From contig JAAWAM010000031.1 in the NCBI GenBank assembly GCA_022792135.1, forward strand, positions 1-57,169: a DNA stretch of 57,169 nucleotides, given 5' to 3'. The position numbers were made by a program, and so were the translations under genes. Under the pieces are notes generated by a model. It was not told the origin of the DNA. It worked only from the letters and a program-made list of their open reading frames with translations, and ran no database searches. Origin of the DNA: Clostridia bacterium (GTDB lineage: Bacteria > Bacillota > Clostridia > TANB77 > CAG-508). Numbering within the stretch: position 1 is the stretch's first letter; every line of letters starts with the position of its first letter. Shown piece after piece: positions 47,150-56,406 of the stretch.

Positions 47150-47390
47150 CTCTTAAATTTTCATAAATTTCTTCTTCTATTTTTCTACCAAATAGTTTCT
47201 CTAACCTTTTTGATTTTTTCAATTTTTCTAAACAATTCTTATCTTCACATAGATAAGCTCCTCTACCTTCTTTTTTTCCAATCCTATCTATACTAATTTC
47301 ATTTTTTTGATTCTTTACGACTCGAATTAGTTCTTTTTTTTCTTTTTTTTGATTACATCCCATACAGGTTCTTTGTGGCTGTCTTTTCAC
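47130..47390 (-). CDS. ylxR: YlxR/RnpM RNA-binding protein
   Basis: 86 residues. The YlxR motif QRTCMGCNQKKEKKELIRVV is at the N-terminus, followed by GRGAYLCEDKNCLEKL. Members bind RNA, and RnpM modulates RNase P in B. subtilis. It lies 39 nt after nusA and overlaps ylxQ. Confidence 0.92.
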   Translation of the reverse strand: MKRQPQRTCMGCNQKKEKKELIRVVKNQKNEISIDRIGKKEGRGAYLCEDKNCLEKLKKSKRLEKLFGRKIEEEIYENLRGVILDK

Positions 47391-47429
47391 GAATTTGTCC
47401 CTCCTTTATTGTATGTTTTGTTTTTATTT

Positions 47430-48557
47430 TTATTCTGCTTCTTCTCCTTGATTTTCTTTATTTTCTGTGTTTTCTTCTCCATTTTGTACATTTTCTAACA
47501 TTTCTCTAAATTGCGTTTCTGATTTAATATCTATTTTCCAATTGGTTAGTCTTGCTGCTAATCTTGCATTTTGTCCAGATTTTCCAATGGTTAATGATAA
47601 TTGATCATCTGGTACAATTACTTGTGCAAATTTTTCTTCTTCTTTGATATCAACTGCTAAGATTTTTGCTGGTAATAATGCTGAAGCAATATAGATCGAT
47701 GGGTCTTCATTCCACTCGATAACATCTATTTTTTCTCCTTGTAATTCATTGATTACATTTTGAATTCTAACTCCTTTTTGACCTACACATGAGCCAACTG
47801 GGTCGATATTTTGGTCTGGTGAGTATACAGCTACTTTACTTCTATATCCAGGGTCTCTTGAAACACTTTTAATTTCAATCACGCCTTCATATATTTCTGG
47901 TATTTCAAATTCTAGTAATTTTCTAACAAAGTCTGGATGACTTCTTGATACAATAACCTGTGGTGCTCCTTTAGCTCCTCTTTCTACATCTAAAACATAA
48001 CCTTTAATTTTATGATTTACCTCATAATGTTCGGTTGGCATTTGTTCTTTAATTGGCATAACTCCTTCTAGCTTTCCTAAATCCATAACTACGATATTGC
48101 GGTCTGCTTTTTGAATTAATCCAGAAACAATTTCTCCTTTTCTATCATTAAACTCATTGAATATAATATCTCTTTCCGCTTCTCTTAGTTTTTGGATAAT
48201 AACTTGTTTGGCTGTCTGTGCCGCAATTCTTCCAAAATCTCTTGGTACGATTTCTATTTCAACCGTATCCCCTTCTTCTAAATCTGGATTGATTTCTTGT
48301 GCTTCTTTTACACTGATTTCTGTATCTTCATCGTTTGCTTTTTCCATAACTTCTTTGATGGCATATACATGGGTTGCTCCTGTTTGATGGTTCATTTCTA
48401 CTCTTACATTTTCTAATGCATCAAAATTTCTTTTATAAGCTGTTACTAAAGCTGTTTCAATGGATTCTAATAGATATTCTTTTTTGATTCCCTTTTCTTT
48501 TTCTAATTCTTCTAAAGCTAAAATTAATTCTTTATTATCAATGGCTTGTTCTTTCAT
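47430..48557 (-). CDS. nusA: Transcription termination/antitermination protein NusA
   Basis: 375 residues: N-terminal RNAP-binding domain, S1 domain (about 135-200), and two KH domains (SCVGQKGVRIQNVINELQGE near 245; TIGKSGQNARLAARLTNWKI near 315). It has no C-terminal AR repeats, as in Gram-positives, and ends in an acidic tail. It follows rimP by 16 nt. Confidence 0.96.
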   Translation of the reverse strand: MKEQAIDNKELILALEELEKEKGIKKEYLLESIETALVTAYKRNFDALENVRVEMNHQTGATHVYAIKEVMEKANDEDTEISVKEAQEINPDLEEGDTVEIEIVPRDFGRIAAQTAKQVIIQKLREAERDIIFNEFNDRKGEIVSGLIQKADRNIVVMDLGKLEGVMPIKEQMPTEHYEVNHKIKGYVLDVERGAKGAPQVIVSRSHPDFVRKLLEFEIPEIYEGVIEIKSVSRDPGYRSKVAVYSPDQNIDPVGSCVGQKGVRIQNVINELQGEKIDVIEWNEDPSIYIASALLPAKILAVDIKEEEKFAQVIVPDDQLSLTIGKSGQNARLAARLTNWKIDIKSETQFREMLENVQNGEENTENKENQGEEAE

Positions 48558-48573
48558 TTTTTAATTCCTCCCT

Positions 48574-49023
48574 TTACCAATTATATACTGTTTTTATTTG
48601 TGCTATATTTTTTCGTTCTATTTTTGTGGCTTGTTCTAGTATGATTTCACTTTCATTAAATGCCTTTAAAATACCTTGGTATTCTTTGCTTCCATTTTCA
48701 TCTTTTCGGAATAATTTGATGTTTATTTCTTTTCCTATGTTTTGGTTTAGGTGCTTATCTTTTCTTAAGATTCTTTCAATTCCTGGCGATGATACTTCTA
48801 AAAAGTATTGTTCTTTGATATAGTCTGCTTGGTCTAATAAGTCATTGATAGCATCATTTACTTTTTCACAGTCTGTTAAATCAATCCCTTTGGGTTGATC
48901 CACGAAGATTCTTAGGAAGTAGTTTTTTCCTTCTTTGCTATATTCTACATCATATAAATCATAACCTAAGGATTCGATTGTTTGTTTTACTAAGTTCTCT
49001 ACTTTTTCTTCTAACTTTGACAA
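48574..49023 (-). CDS. rimP: Ribosome maturation factor RimP
   Basis: 149 residues, two-domain RimP: LGYDLYDVEYSKEG near 19-32 and FLEVSSPGIERILRKD near 80-95, both signatures. It assists 30S assembly. First gene of the nusA operon, with AAAGGAGGATATACTTTGTC upstream; the leader carries a hairpin. Confidence 0.95.
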   Translation of the reverse strand: MSKLEEKVENLVKQTIESLGYDLYDVEYSKEGKNYFLRIFVDQPKGIDLTDCEKVNDAINDLLDQADYIKEQYFLEVSSPGIERILRKDKHLNQNIGKEINIKLFRKDENGSKEYQGILKAFNESEIILEQATKIERKNIAQIKTVYNW

Positions 49024-49050
49024 AGTATATCCTCCTTTTATTACTTAGAA

Positions 49051-49073
49051 AGAGTGGGATTTGTTCCCACTCT
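49051..49073 (-). promoter_or_regulatory. Leader hairpin of the rimP–nusA operon
   Basis: A 9-bp perfect stem (AGAGTGGGA / TCCCACTCT) with a 5-nt loop lies between the operon promoter and the rimP ribosome site; TTTCTAAG follows on the minus strand. A leader hairpin with a weak T-run would suit attenuation or NusA autoregulation; a terminator of the upstream nuclease gene is the simple alternative. Confidence 0.55.
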
Positions 49074-49099
49074 TCTGTCTTTTCTTAGTTTCCTTATTT

Positions 49100-49128
49100 A
49101 TTATACCCAATTTTTGGTATAAATGCAA
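49100..49128 (-). promoter_or_regulatory. Promoter of the rimP–nusA operon
   Basis: -35 TTGCAT (49123-49128) and -10 TATAAT (49100-49105) with a 17-nt spacer. Spacer and -10 form a small inverted repeat (TATACC / GGTATA), a possible operator. Confidence 0.75.
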
Positions 49129-49143
49129 GCTTTTTTTATATTT

Positions 49144-50211
49144 TTATACTTCTTCTTTTAATTTTTGTAAATCTTTTTTACTTATTTTAGTTGTATCCAT
49201 TATAATTTCGTCACTCAACTGCTTTTTTATCATTTCTTTAATAACTTTCTCAGCTTCTTTTTTTGCTTGTTTTCTTGCTTCTTTTCTTGCTTCTTTTCTT
49301 GCTTCCTCTTTCGCTCTTTTTGCCTCTTCTTGTGCCTCATTTCTTTTGTCAATTAAATCGATAATATATTCTTCAAATACTGTCATTTTTCTTTCCTCTC
49401 CTTCTTTCCTTATTTTTTCTTTGTATGTTTCTATTTCTTCTTCACTTAATTTTTTTCTAACATCATTCGAGTATTCAAACATAAGATTTAAGCATTTACT
49501 TTCTTCTTTTGTTAGTTTTTTTTGAAAAAGCATTTCTAATACTTCTTTCATTTCTTCTTTCGTTTTTAATTTTTCGAATAACATTGCTTTTGATATCGCA
49601 CTATCTTCTTTCATTAATTCTTCTTTTGAAAAATCATTGTTATCTACTAAATTGTATTTTGGATAATCTAATGGTTCAAATCCTTGATACCTTTCTTGTA
49701 TTCCACTTAAACTTTTTGGGGCATCCCATCTTCTTTTTCCTGTATAGAATACAATTGGAATAATGAGTGGATATATCTTTATTCTTTGTTTTCCTTTTAC
49801 TACATTTCTAATTAATTCTACACAATATTCTGTCATTCTCTTTGCCATATCATAATCAATTTTACTTTGCTGCTCTAAGATAAAGAATATGTCTTTTCCC
49901 TTTATTTTGTAAATGATATCTGATTCTTTTGTTGTAAAATTCGCTGTGACAAATTTTCGATTGTATTTTTCAATCTCATTTTCTTTGATTGATTTTTGTT
50001 CTTGTGGATAATCTGTATACCTATTTATAAAATTGATAAATTCTTTTTTATTATCTAATATTTCTTTAAAAATTTTATCATGATATTGGTGTGTTTCTTT
50101 TCTCTTTTTTTCTTTTTCTAATTTGTATTCTTGTTGGATATCTTTCCATATCTGTTTTACTGGAAATGTTGTTCGATATCTCCAATAATCTGTGGTTGTA
50201 AAAATAACCAT
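49144..50211 (-). CDS. Rpn/YhgA-like PD-(D/E)XK nuclease family protein
   Basis: 355 residues. YHDKIFKEILDNKKEFINF near 42-60 is the usual beginning; ESDIIYKIKGKDIFFILEQQSK near 96-117 holds the D...ExQ nuclease core; YPLIIPIVFYTGKRRWDAP near 145 is the family's second hallmark. The C-terminal third is a highly charged helix with Glu-Ala-Arg-Lys repeats (EARKEARKEARK), probably coiled coil. Rpn proteins are recombination-promoting DNases and accessory phage-defence genes in enterobacteria. Start chosen by AAAGGAG. Confidence 0.82.
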   Translation of the reverse strand: MVIFTTTDYWRYRTTFPVKQIWKDIQQEYKLEKEKKRKETHQYHDKIFKEILDNKKEFINFINRYTDYPQEQKSIKENEIEKYNRKFVTANFTTKESDIIYKIKGKDIFFILEQQSKIDYDMAKRMTEYCVELIRNVVKGKQRIKIYPLIIPIVFYTGKRRWDAPKSLSGIQERYQGFEPLDYPKYNLVDNNDFSKEELMKEDSAISKAMLFEKLKTKEEMKEVLEMLFQKKLTKEESKCLNLMFEYSNDVRKKLSEEEIETYKEKIRKEGEERKMTVFEEYIIDLIDKRNEAQEEAKRAKEEARKEARKEARKQAKKEAEKVIKEMIKKQLSDEIIMDTTKISKKDLQKLKEEV

Positions 50212-50442
50212 AATTTTTTCTCCTTTCCAATATAGCGCTTCTTTATTTATTTGTCAAGTTTTATGGATAAGTAAATTGATGGTTTTTCTTATCTTTTCTT
50301 TCAATTTCTATGTTTCTCACTCCTTTTTTGACTTTTTTTGTTTTCTTTGAATTTTTAAGAAATAAATTTGGACTAAAAATTTTTTTGAGCTATATACCAA
50401 AAGATGCAATAACAATACTTTTAAATTTCGTATTGCTATTGC

Positions 50443-50471
50443 ATTATACTACAATTATGTTGATTTTTCAA
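50443..50471 (-). promoter_or_regulatory. Promoter with a long leader before the Rpn gene
   Basis: -35 TTGAAA (50466-50471) and -10 TATAAT (50443-50448) with a 17-nt spacer, minus strand. The start codon is 230 nt away, so a long 5' leader is predicted; the leader contains no ORF or fold that I recognise. This accounts for the 50212-50523 gap. Confidence 0.65.
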
Positions 50472-50523
50472 TATTTTTTAGGAAAGTTCTTCCCGTTCTC
50501 GCCGCAAAATTCGACAAATCTTA

Positions 50524-51990
50524 TTATTTTTCTAAAACTACAATTTGATATGTATAATTTTTGTATTTTGGTTCAAATTTTTGAATACAAACTTCTTTGT
50601 ATTTTTCCTTATTTTCCAAGTTATGGTATAAACTTAAATCCCCTGTATCAATGATAAAAATTCTTCCTTTCGCTTCTTGTACTGCATCTTCTATACGATA
50701 AACTACTTTCATTTGTGGGCTATATGCTTTGTAAGCTTCTTCTATTGTCCAATTTTCTAAGTTTAGAAAATATTGCTGATTGGTATCCACCAAAGCTGCT
50801 ATTACACCACCATTATTAATATTAGAATACATAATGATATCATCTGGTTGTAAATTCTCTTGTAAATAGGCTACTGGCTCCTGATTGGAAACATCATAAT
50901 TTTCTTCTATATTTACTTTTAAATTCATAATAGATAGTACTAAAACTGCCCCACAAATTAATCCTATCACTAATTGGTTATTTTCTTTTGCCAAGAAATA
51001 TGAAATGGCAAAGATTAGTAGACCTGTGATTGTGAATAAATATCTTGCATATAGAATAGGAGAAATTCTAGATACGAGAGCTACTATTACGATTACCATT
51101 CCATAAACTGCAATTGGTATGATTCCTTCTTTGATTTTCTCCTTTTTTCTAATATTTTTAATGATGATATATCCTATATATAGATAGAATAAACTTGCTA
51201 ATATTGTTGGAATTATTTCTTCTAAACTTCCTTTTACTTGAAAATTCAAAATATCAATTAAGATTTGTGGAAATTCTATGGTAATCCAAAATCCTTTTCC
51301 CACTCTTAAAGCTTGTTTTACAAAACAAATCAACCAAGGTAAGTATAAAATCACTTGCATTGCTTCTACTAAAATAAATTTTAGAAAGATGCCTTTTTCA
51401 AAATTTTCTCTTTTACGAATCACATAAATTATAAGTCCTAAATTCATAATTCCTGCTGCTAACAAAGCATAGTAATGCATATAACAACTAGCTAAACTAA
51501 AAATGCCAAATAAAACTAGATTTTTAAAGTCTTTTTGTCTGATAAATCGATTCAAATAGATTGCCATTAATGTAACCAATACAACTGTCCATGAGTACAT
51601 TCGAATTTCTAATGCATAATTTAACATGACTGGTAAAAACATAGCAAAAAATGTAAATAAGATTCCTGTTGTTTTTCCAAAATCCTTTCTAATATGCGAA
51701 TATCCTAAAATTCCTAACAAAACAATGCCTATTACCGAAAAGATTCGATAAGCAATTAAATTGTTTCCTCCTATTAAGTTTACGATTTTTAACATCCAAT
51801 AATAAAGAATTGGATGTACATCATGACTTCCTATTGTCCATATTTCTGTAAAAGAATGGTTCATTAATCCTACACTATAGGATTCATCAAACCATATATT
51901 CTTATGAAAAGCTGGTAGGAATAATAATATAGCTCCTAATATAATAATTGCTATATGGAATCGATTTTCTTTTTTTAGTAATTGTTTCAT
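50524..51990 (-). CDS. GT-C fold glycosyltransferase (PMT/ArnT-like)
   Basis: About 488 residues from the ATG after AAAGGGAGAAAA; the longer frame to 52089 runs over the hairpin and the upstream gene's end. About ten to eleven hydrophobic helices; the first loop has NIWFDESYSVGL near 35 with the Asp-Glu characteristic of GT-C polyprenyl-phosphate-sugar transferases, then HDVHPILYYWMLK. The C-terminal 100 residues are a soluble domain outside the membrane. It presumably glycosylates a surface polymer or protein, together with the GT2 gene upstream. Confidence 0.8.
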   Translation of the reverse strand: MKQLLKKENRFHIAIIILGAILLFLPAFHKNIWFDESYSVGLMNHSFTEIWTIGSHDVHPILYYWMLKIVNLIGGNNLIAYRIFSVIGIVLLGILGYSHIRKDFGKTTGILFTFFAMFLPVMLNYALEIRMYSWTVVLVTLMAIYLNRFIRQKDFKNLVLFGIFSLASCYMHYYALLAAGIMNLGLIIYVIRKRENFEKGIFLKFILVEAMQVILYLPWLICFVKQALRVGKGFWITIEFPQILIDILNFQVKGSLEEIIPTILASLFYLYIGYIIIKNIRKKEKIKEGIIPIAVYGMVIVIVALVSRISPILYARYLFTITGLLIFAISYFLAKENNQLVIGLICGAVLVLSIMNLKVNIEENYDVSNQEPVAYLQENLQPDDIIMYSNINNGGVIAALVDTNQQYFLNLENWTIEEAYKAYSPQMKVVYRIEDAVQEAKGRIFIIDTGDLSLYHNLENKEKYKEVCIQKFEPKYKNYTYQIVVLEK

Positions 51991-52017
51991 TTTTTCTCCC
52001 TTTCTTTTCAAAACGAA

Positions 52018-52047
52018 ATAAAGTTGGCTTTTGCAGACCAACTTTAT
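52018..52047 (-). terminator. Hairpin between the two glycosyltransferase genes
   Basis: 10-bp perfect stem (ATAAAGTTGG / CCAACTTTAT) with a 10-nt loop; only a weak T-run (TTTCGTTTT) follows on the minus strand. Partial terminator or stability element, 14 nt after the GT2 stop. Confidence 0.55.
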
Positions 52048-52060
52048 CTTCATTTCCTCT

Positions 52061-53308
52061 TTAATTTCTTTCTTCTTGTAGTCCCGCATCTGCTATCTTG
52101 ATGTCTCTTACATGATTAATTTTTTCCCAATTTGTTTCTCTTTTAAATAGACATTTAAAGTTAATTAATAACCATGACCCCATAAATAGTGGGTAACAAG
52201 CTAATCCTTTTAACATTGGTTTAATCGGTCTTTTATCTAGATACATAGCAATAGCAGCTGTACCAATTGGTAATAAAAAGGTTGGTACTAAATAGCGAAT
52301 GATATTTACAATTAGTTCTGCTTGTGTCATTCCATTTCCTGCATACATCAGGAAGTTGGTTAGCAATAATACAATGGTAATAATAAACATTGGTATACTT
52401 CCCACAATATATAGGAAACCATCAAAGTTCATCATAGTTTTATTTTCTTTCGCAGCAATTGCCAAACTCTTTGTATATTCTTTAATACATTGCATATGTC
52501 CCACTGTCCATCTACTTCTTTGTGACCAGCTTTGACTAAATCCTACTGGTTGCTCATCATAAACAATGGCATCTGTTGCCCATCCTAATTTTTTTCCTTT
52601 TATCATTCTTTTTAAGGAAAACTCGATGTCTTCTGTTAAGGTTATGGTATCCCATCCTTGTGGTTTCACAACATCAAATTTCACCATAAACCCTGTTCCA
52701 TTTAATAAGGGTGATAGTCCTAAATTATATCTTGCTAAATGGTAAAATCTGTGCATCGTCCAATAAAATAGTGCATATCCTGCTGTAATCCAACTATCGG
52801 TTGGGTTTTTGATATCTCTATATCCTTGTACAACGTCTTCTCCTTGGCATAGTTTTTTGTTCATATTTTTTATAAAATCTGGATCTACGATGTTATCTGC
52901 ATCAAATACAAAAAAGGCATCATATGGCGCTTTTTCTTCTATTTTTTGTTGTAAAAACCAGTTTAAGGCATATCCTTTTGTTTTTTTGGTTTCATCAAAT
53001 CTTTTATATACGATGGCTCCTGCCTCTTTTGCTACTCTTGCTGTGTTGTCAGTACAGTTATCTGCGATTACATAAATATCATATAAATCTTGTTTGTAAT
53101 TTTGATTTTTTAGACTTTCTACTAAGTTCCCTATCACAGCTTCTTCATTATGAGCTGGTATAATTGCCATAAATTTATGTTCTTTGTTTACTTTTAGCGG
53201 CTTATCTTTTATTTTTACTAAAGAGCATAAACTGACTAATATTTGATATAACCAAAATATTGTTATAGTCCATATTAGGGCTTCTCTTAGTATATATAAA
53301 TAATCCAT
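52061..53308 (-). CDS. Membrane glycosyltransferase family 2 (IcaA/BcsA-like)
   Basis: 415 residues. One N-terminal helix, GT2 domain with IIPAHNEEAVIGNLVE near 49, DADN near 135 (DxD), TEDIEF near 215 and the processive QxxRW motif as QRSRWTVGH near 252, then three or four C-terminal helices. Layout of a processive polysaccharide synthase such as poly-GlcNAc or hyaluronan synthase, but the product is unknown. It lies just upstream of the GT-C gene. Confidence 0.85.
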   Translation of the reverse strand: MDYLYILREALIWTITIFWLYQILVSLCSLVKIKDKPLKVNKEHKFMAIIPAHNEEAVIGNLVESLKNQNYKQDLYDIYVIADNCTDNTARVAKEAGAIVYKRFDETKKTKGYALNWFLQQKIEEKAPYDAFFVFDADNIVDPDFIKNMNKKLCQGEDVVQGYRDIKNPTDSWITAGYALFYWTMHRFYHLARYNLGLSPLLNGTGFMVKFDVVKPQGWDTITLTEDIEFSLKRMIKGKKLGWATDAIVYDEQPVGFSQSWSQRSRWTVGHMQCIKEYTKSLAIAAKENKTMMNFDGFLYIVGSIPMFIITIVLLLTNFLMYAGNGMTQAELIVNIIRYLVPTFLLPIGTAAIAMYLDKRPIKPMLKGLACYPLFMGSWLLINFKCLFKRETNWEKINHVRDIKIADAGLQEERN

Positions 53309-53364
53309 TTTTTTCCCTCTTTCTTTTTATCCTTTTTGTTTAATCTTATTATGCTTCATTTACT

Positions 53365-53393
53365 ATTATACTATTATTGACAAATTAATGCAA
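53365..53393 (-). promoter_or_regulatory. Promoter of the GT2 gene
   Basis: -35 TTGCAT (53388-53393) and -10 TATAAT (53365-53370), 17 nt apart; the ATG at 53308 follows an AAAGAGGG site. The rest of the gap to asd shows no T-box or lysine-riboswitch structure that I could find. Confidence 0.7.
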
Positions 53394-53549
53394 TATTTTC
53401 CTGCGAATTTATTGACTTTTGAAATCTCTTTTTTCAATTATTCTTTATTTCTCAATTGTTTTGGGAAATCTTAAATTTTTATGAAGTATCATTTTTCTTT
53501 TTTATGCATAATTTGAATCAAGGTAAAAAATTAAATGGAGGTTTTTTAT

Positions 53550-54560
53550 ATGCATGGAAAATATAAAGTTGCTATTGTTGGTAGCAGTGGTTTAGTTGGT
53601 CGAACCGTTTTGAAGGTTCTAGAAGAAAAAAATTTTCCCAATGTTACTTATACACTATTTTCTTCTCATCATTCAGCTGGTACTAAAATAAATTTTTTAG
53701 GAGAAGATTATATCTTTTGTGAATTAACAGAAAATTCTTTTCATTTTCCTTTTGATTATGCTATTTTTTGCGCTGGTGGAGAAGTTGCCAAAAAGTATAT
53801 TCCACTTGCCGTTGCAAATGGCTGTATTGTCATTGATAACAGCAGTGAATATAGAATGCATCCTGATGTTCCTTTAGTTGTTCCTGAAGTAAATAGCAAA
53901 GAGATTTTTAAAAATAAAGGAATTATCGCCAATCCTAACTGTTCTACCATACAAGCAGTTCTCCCTTTAAAAGCTTTAGATGATGCTTATTCCATAAAAA
54001 GAATTGTATATTCTACCTATCAAGCTGTTTCAGGTGGTGGTCGTTATGGAATTGAAGATTTAGAAAAACAATCGTATGGAAATGATTTAAAAAAATTCCC
54101 CTATCCCATCTATAACAATTGTCTTCCTCATATTGATGTTTTTATGGAGGATGGCTATACCAAAGAAGAGCATAAAATGATTCAAGAAACTAGAAAAATT
54201 CTAAATCGACCTAATTTATCAATTACAGCTACTGCTGTTAGAGTTCCTGTTGTAAATTGTCACTGTGAATCTATTAATGTAGAATTTGAAAAAGATTTTG
54301 ATTTATATGATGTAAGAGTGTTGCTTCAAAATTCTCCTGGTATTTTAGTCGCTGATAATTTAGAAAAAAATCAATATCCTATTCCAACTAGAGTCAATGG
54401 GAATGATGAGGTTTTTGTTGGTCGTATTCGAAGAGATACAAGTGTTGCTTTTGGACTTAACTTATGGGTTGTTGCAGATAACCTTAGAAAAGGTGCTGCC
54501 ACAAATAGTGTTCAAATTTTAGAAAAATTGATTCAAAATGATAACTTAAAACTTTCTTAA
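53550..54560 (+). CDS. asd: Aspartate-semialdehyde dehydrogenase
   Basis: 336 residues from the ATG 8 nt after GGAGG; the frame opens at 53535 but has no ribosome site there. KVAIVGSSGLVGRTVLKVL at the N-terminus, IDNSSEYRM near 95, the catalytic Cys in NPNCSTIQA near 130 and INVEFEKDF later. It makes aspartate semialdehyde for lysine/diaminopimelate, threonine and methionine. It is isolated from other pathway genes here. Confidence 0.95.
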   Translation: MHGKYKVAIVGSSGLVGRTVLKVLEEKNFPNVTYTLFSSHHSAGTKINFLGEDYIFCELTENSFHFPFDYAIFCAGGEVAKKYIPLAVANGCIVIDNSSEYRMHPDVPLVVPEVNSKEIFKNKGIIANPNCSTIQAVLPLKALDDAYSIKRIVYSTYQAVSGGGRYGIEDLEKQSYGNDLKKFPYPIYNNCLPHIDVFMEDGYTKEEHKMIQETRKILNRPNLSITATAVRVPVVNCHCESINVEFEKDFDLYDVRVLLQNSPGILVADNLEKNQYPIPTRVNGNDEVFVGRIRRDTSVAFGLNLWVVADNLRKGAATNSVQILEKLIQNDNLKLS

Positions 54561-54575
54561 TTTTTTTGTAGAAAT

Positions 54576-54605
54576 TTGCAATCTAGATTTCATCTATGCT
54601 ATAAT
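54576..54605 (+). promoter_or_regulatory. Promoter of the HD-domain gene
   Basis: -35 TTGCAA (54576-54581), 18-nt spacer, -10 TATAAT (54600-54605). The -10 overlaps an earlier in-frame ATG (54604), which therefore cannot be the start; the ATG at 54640, after AAGAGG, is used. Confidence 0.75.
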
Positions 54606-54639
54606 GAAAAAGAAGTACATAAGATATAAGAGGTTTTTT

Positions 54640-55176
54640 ATGAAACAATATGTAAATGATTTAATGAAACAGGATAAAGAATTTCAAACTATTATTTATC
54701 CTTTACTAAAAAATGAAACAGTTCAACAAATGAAAAATTTTAAACAACATTACGAAACAACTTGTTTTGACCATTGCCTTACTGCTGCTTATTATTGTTA
54801 TCTAATTTGTAAAAAGTATCATTTGGATTATAAATCAGCTGCCAGAGGTGCTATGCTACATGACTTATTTTTATATGATTGGAGAGAAAGACAACCAGAT
54901 CGCAAAGGCTTACATGCCTTTACACATGGAAAGAAGGCTTGTGAAAATGCCTGTAAATTATTTGATTTAAACGAAAAGGAAAAAGATATGATTTGTAAAC
55001 ATATGTGGCCTGTTACTGTTAGCTTTCCGAAATCATTCGAAGGTTTTATTTTAACTTTTGTGGATAAATATTGTGCCATGTCTGAAACCTTTGAAATTTT
55101 AAAATCTAGATTATTTATGAAAAGGGCATTTCGTTATGCTTACTTAACTTTAAGTTTAATGATTATAAAGCTATAA
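54640..55176 (+). CDS. HD-domain phosphohydrolase
   Basis: 178 residues. HD-domain ligands: CFDHCLTAAYYCY near 42, GAMLHDLFLYDW near 70-81 (the HD pair), HAFTHGKKACENA near 92 and CKHMWPVT near 118. Small cytosolic HD hydrolases act on nucleotides or related phosphate esters; the substrate is not known. It is convergent with the next gene; the two stop codons share a terminator stem. Confidence 0.85.
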   Translation: MKQYVNDLMKQDKEFQTIIYPLLKNETVQQMKNFKQHYETTCFDHCLTAAYYCYLICKKYHLDYKSAARGAMLHDLFLYDWRERQPDRKGLHAFTHGKKACENACKLFDLNEKEKDMICKHMWPVTVSFPKSFEGFILTFVDKYCAMSETFEILKSRLFMKRAFRYAYLTLSLMIIKL

Positions 55177-55203
55177 AAGTGGATTTCTAAAATCCACTTT
55201 TAT
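55173..55203. terminator. Bidirectional terminator
   Basis: 14-bp perfect arms (ATAAAAGTGGATTT and complement) with a 3-nt loop; A- and T-rich ends make it active both ways. The stop codons of the HD gene (55174-55176) and the minus-strand gene (55187-55189) lie inside it. Confidence 0.9.
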
Positions 55204-55537
55204 TTACTGTTGATGCCCATCTTAGCATTTTTATATCTTTGTATTTTGTTAACACTTCTTTATATTTATCGTATTCTTCTTCCCATAGTTCGTTTGGTAC
55301 ATTATCAAAAGCTTTAAATATTCTTTCTGCTTCTGCTAAATATATGATTTGTTCTTGTGGTGACATATTTTCGTATTGCTTTGCAAATTTATATAATTTT
55401 TCTAGCATTTGGTTTGCCTCAATAAAAGTCCAAAAATCTTTTACTTTCATTCCAAATAGTTTTATTTGGAATATGGCATATGCTATTAAGGCAAATATAA
55501 TAAATATTAATAGATATATTACTGTGAGTATTTCCAT
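55187..55537 (-). CDS. Small membrane protein with helical cytoplasmic domain
   Basis: 116 residues. One N-terminal membrane helix (about 3-25) followed by a charged helical region with Trp residues (KVKDFWTFIEANQMLEKLY). No family recognised. Ends in the shared terminator with the HD gene. Confidence 0.65.
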   Translation of the reverse strand: MEILTVIYLLIFIIFALIAYAIFQIKLFGMKVKDFWTFIEANQMLEKLYKFAKQYENMSPQEQIIYLAEAERIFKAFDNVPNELWEEEYDKYKEVLTKYKDIKMLRWASTVNKSGF

Positions 55538-55652
55538 TTTTACACCTCTTTAAAGTTTTTCACTTTTGTACTAAGTTATTATACCATATCCTATTATGAT
55601 TTGCAAATTTTTCTATATTTTTGATAGTGCTTGTTTCATATCAATTGTAACA

Positions 55653-56336
55653 CTACATTTTACAGTTTTTATTTAGAAAAAAAGAACATACGAAAAATAT
55701 GTTCTTATAACCTAATTGCCCTGTGCCATCTAAATTAATATCTTCTCTGCATTCTATATCAATAGTTTCTCCGTCACTTATACCCCAAATTGTACCTTGC
55801 TCTTTAGTTATGTATATATTATTATCTTGAATCCCAAAATTTCTTAATCTTTCTAAAGCTTCTTCTGATGGATGATTATATTTCTTATTGTTTCCTGCTG
55901 AAATAATTGCATATTTAGGTTTTACTCTTTCTAAAAATTCTATAGATGTACTACTACTAGATCCATGATGGCCTACTTTCAGTATATCTACTGTATCACA
56001 TTTTATTTCTTTCTCTATCTCTGTTGTTATATCTCCCATAAATAAGTAATTTGTATTAAAGTAGCTTAATCTTATTGCTATTGAACTGTCATTCTTTTCG
56101 CAATTCATATCATTTTTAACTGATACAATTTTAAAATTTGCAACGTCTAAATTAAATTCCTGATCAACTTCAACTTTAGATATTTTTATTCCTTTTTGAT
56201 CGGCTAAGTTTTTTATTTTTTGATATTCTTCTTCACTTTCTTTTATCCCATGTGGCATAAAGATATTTTCTATTTTTATATTATCTATTATATCTTTAGT
56301 TCCTCCACTATGGTCTATATCTCCATGCGTAATCAC
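55653..56336 (-). pseudogene. ComEC-type metallo-beta-lactamase fold hydrolase, 5' truncated
   Basis: 227 residues from a GTG. It begins in the middle of the MBL fold at ITHGDIDHSGGTKD (metal motif HxDxDH); LFMGDITTEIEKEI and ILKVGHHGSSSSTS later complete the site. The first strands (FLDVGQGDS, LIDTG) are missing and the upstream frame stops. The gene is probably a decayed or deleted ComEC-like hydrolase. It directly follows the HATPase fragment. Confidence 0.6.
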
Positions 56337-56406
56337 AAAATAATCAATTTGATCTATAGCTTTATCTTTTAAAAATTCTAATATCTTTATTTCTTGTTTA
56401 TTTAAC

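Noticed and set aside
52084..52086. In-frame CGG in the GT-C glycosyltransferase gene
   Set aside because: It occurs only in the spurious 5' extension; the supported start is at 51990.
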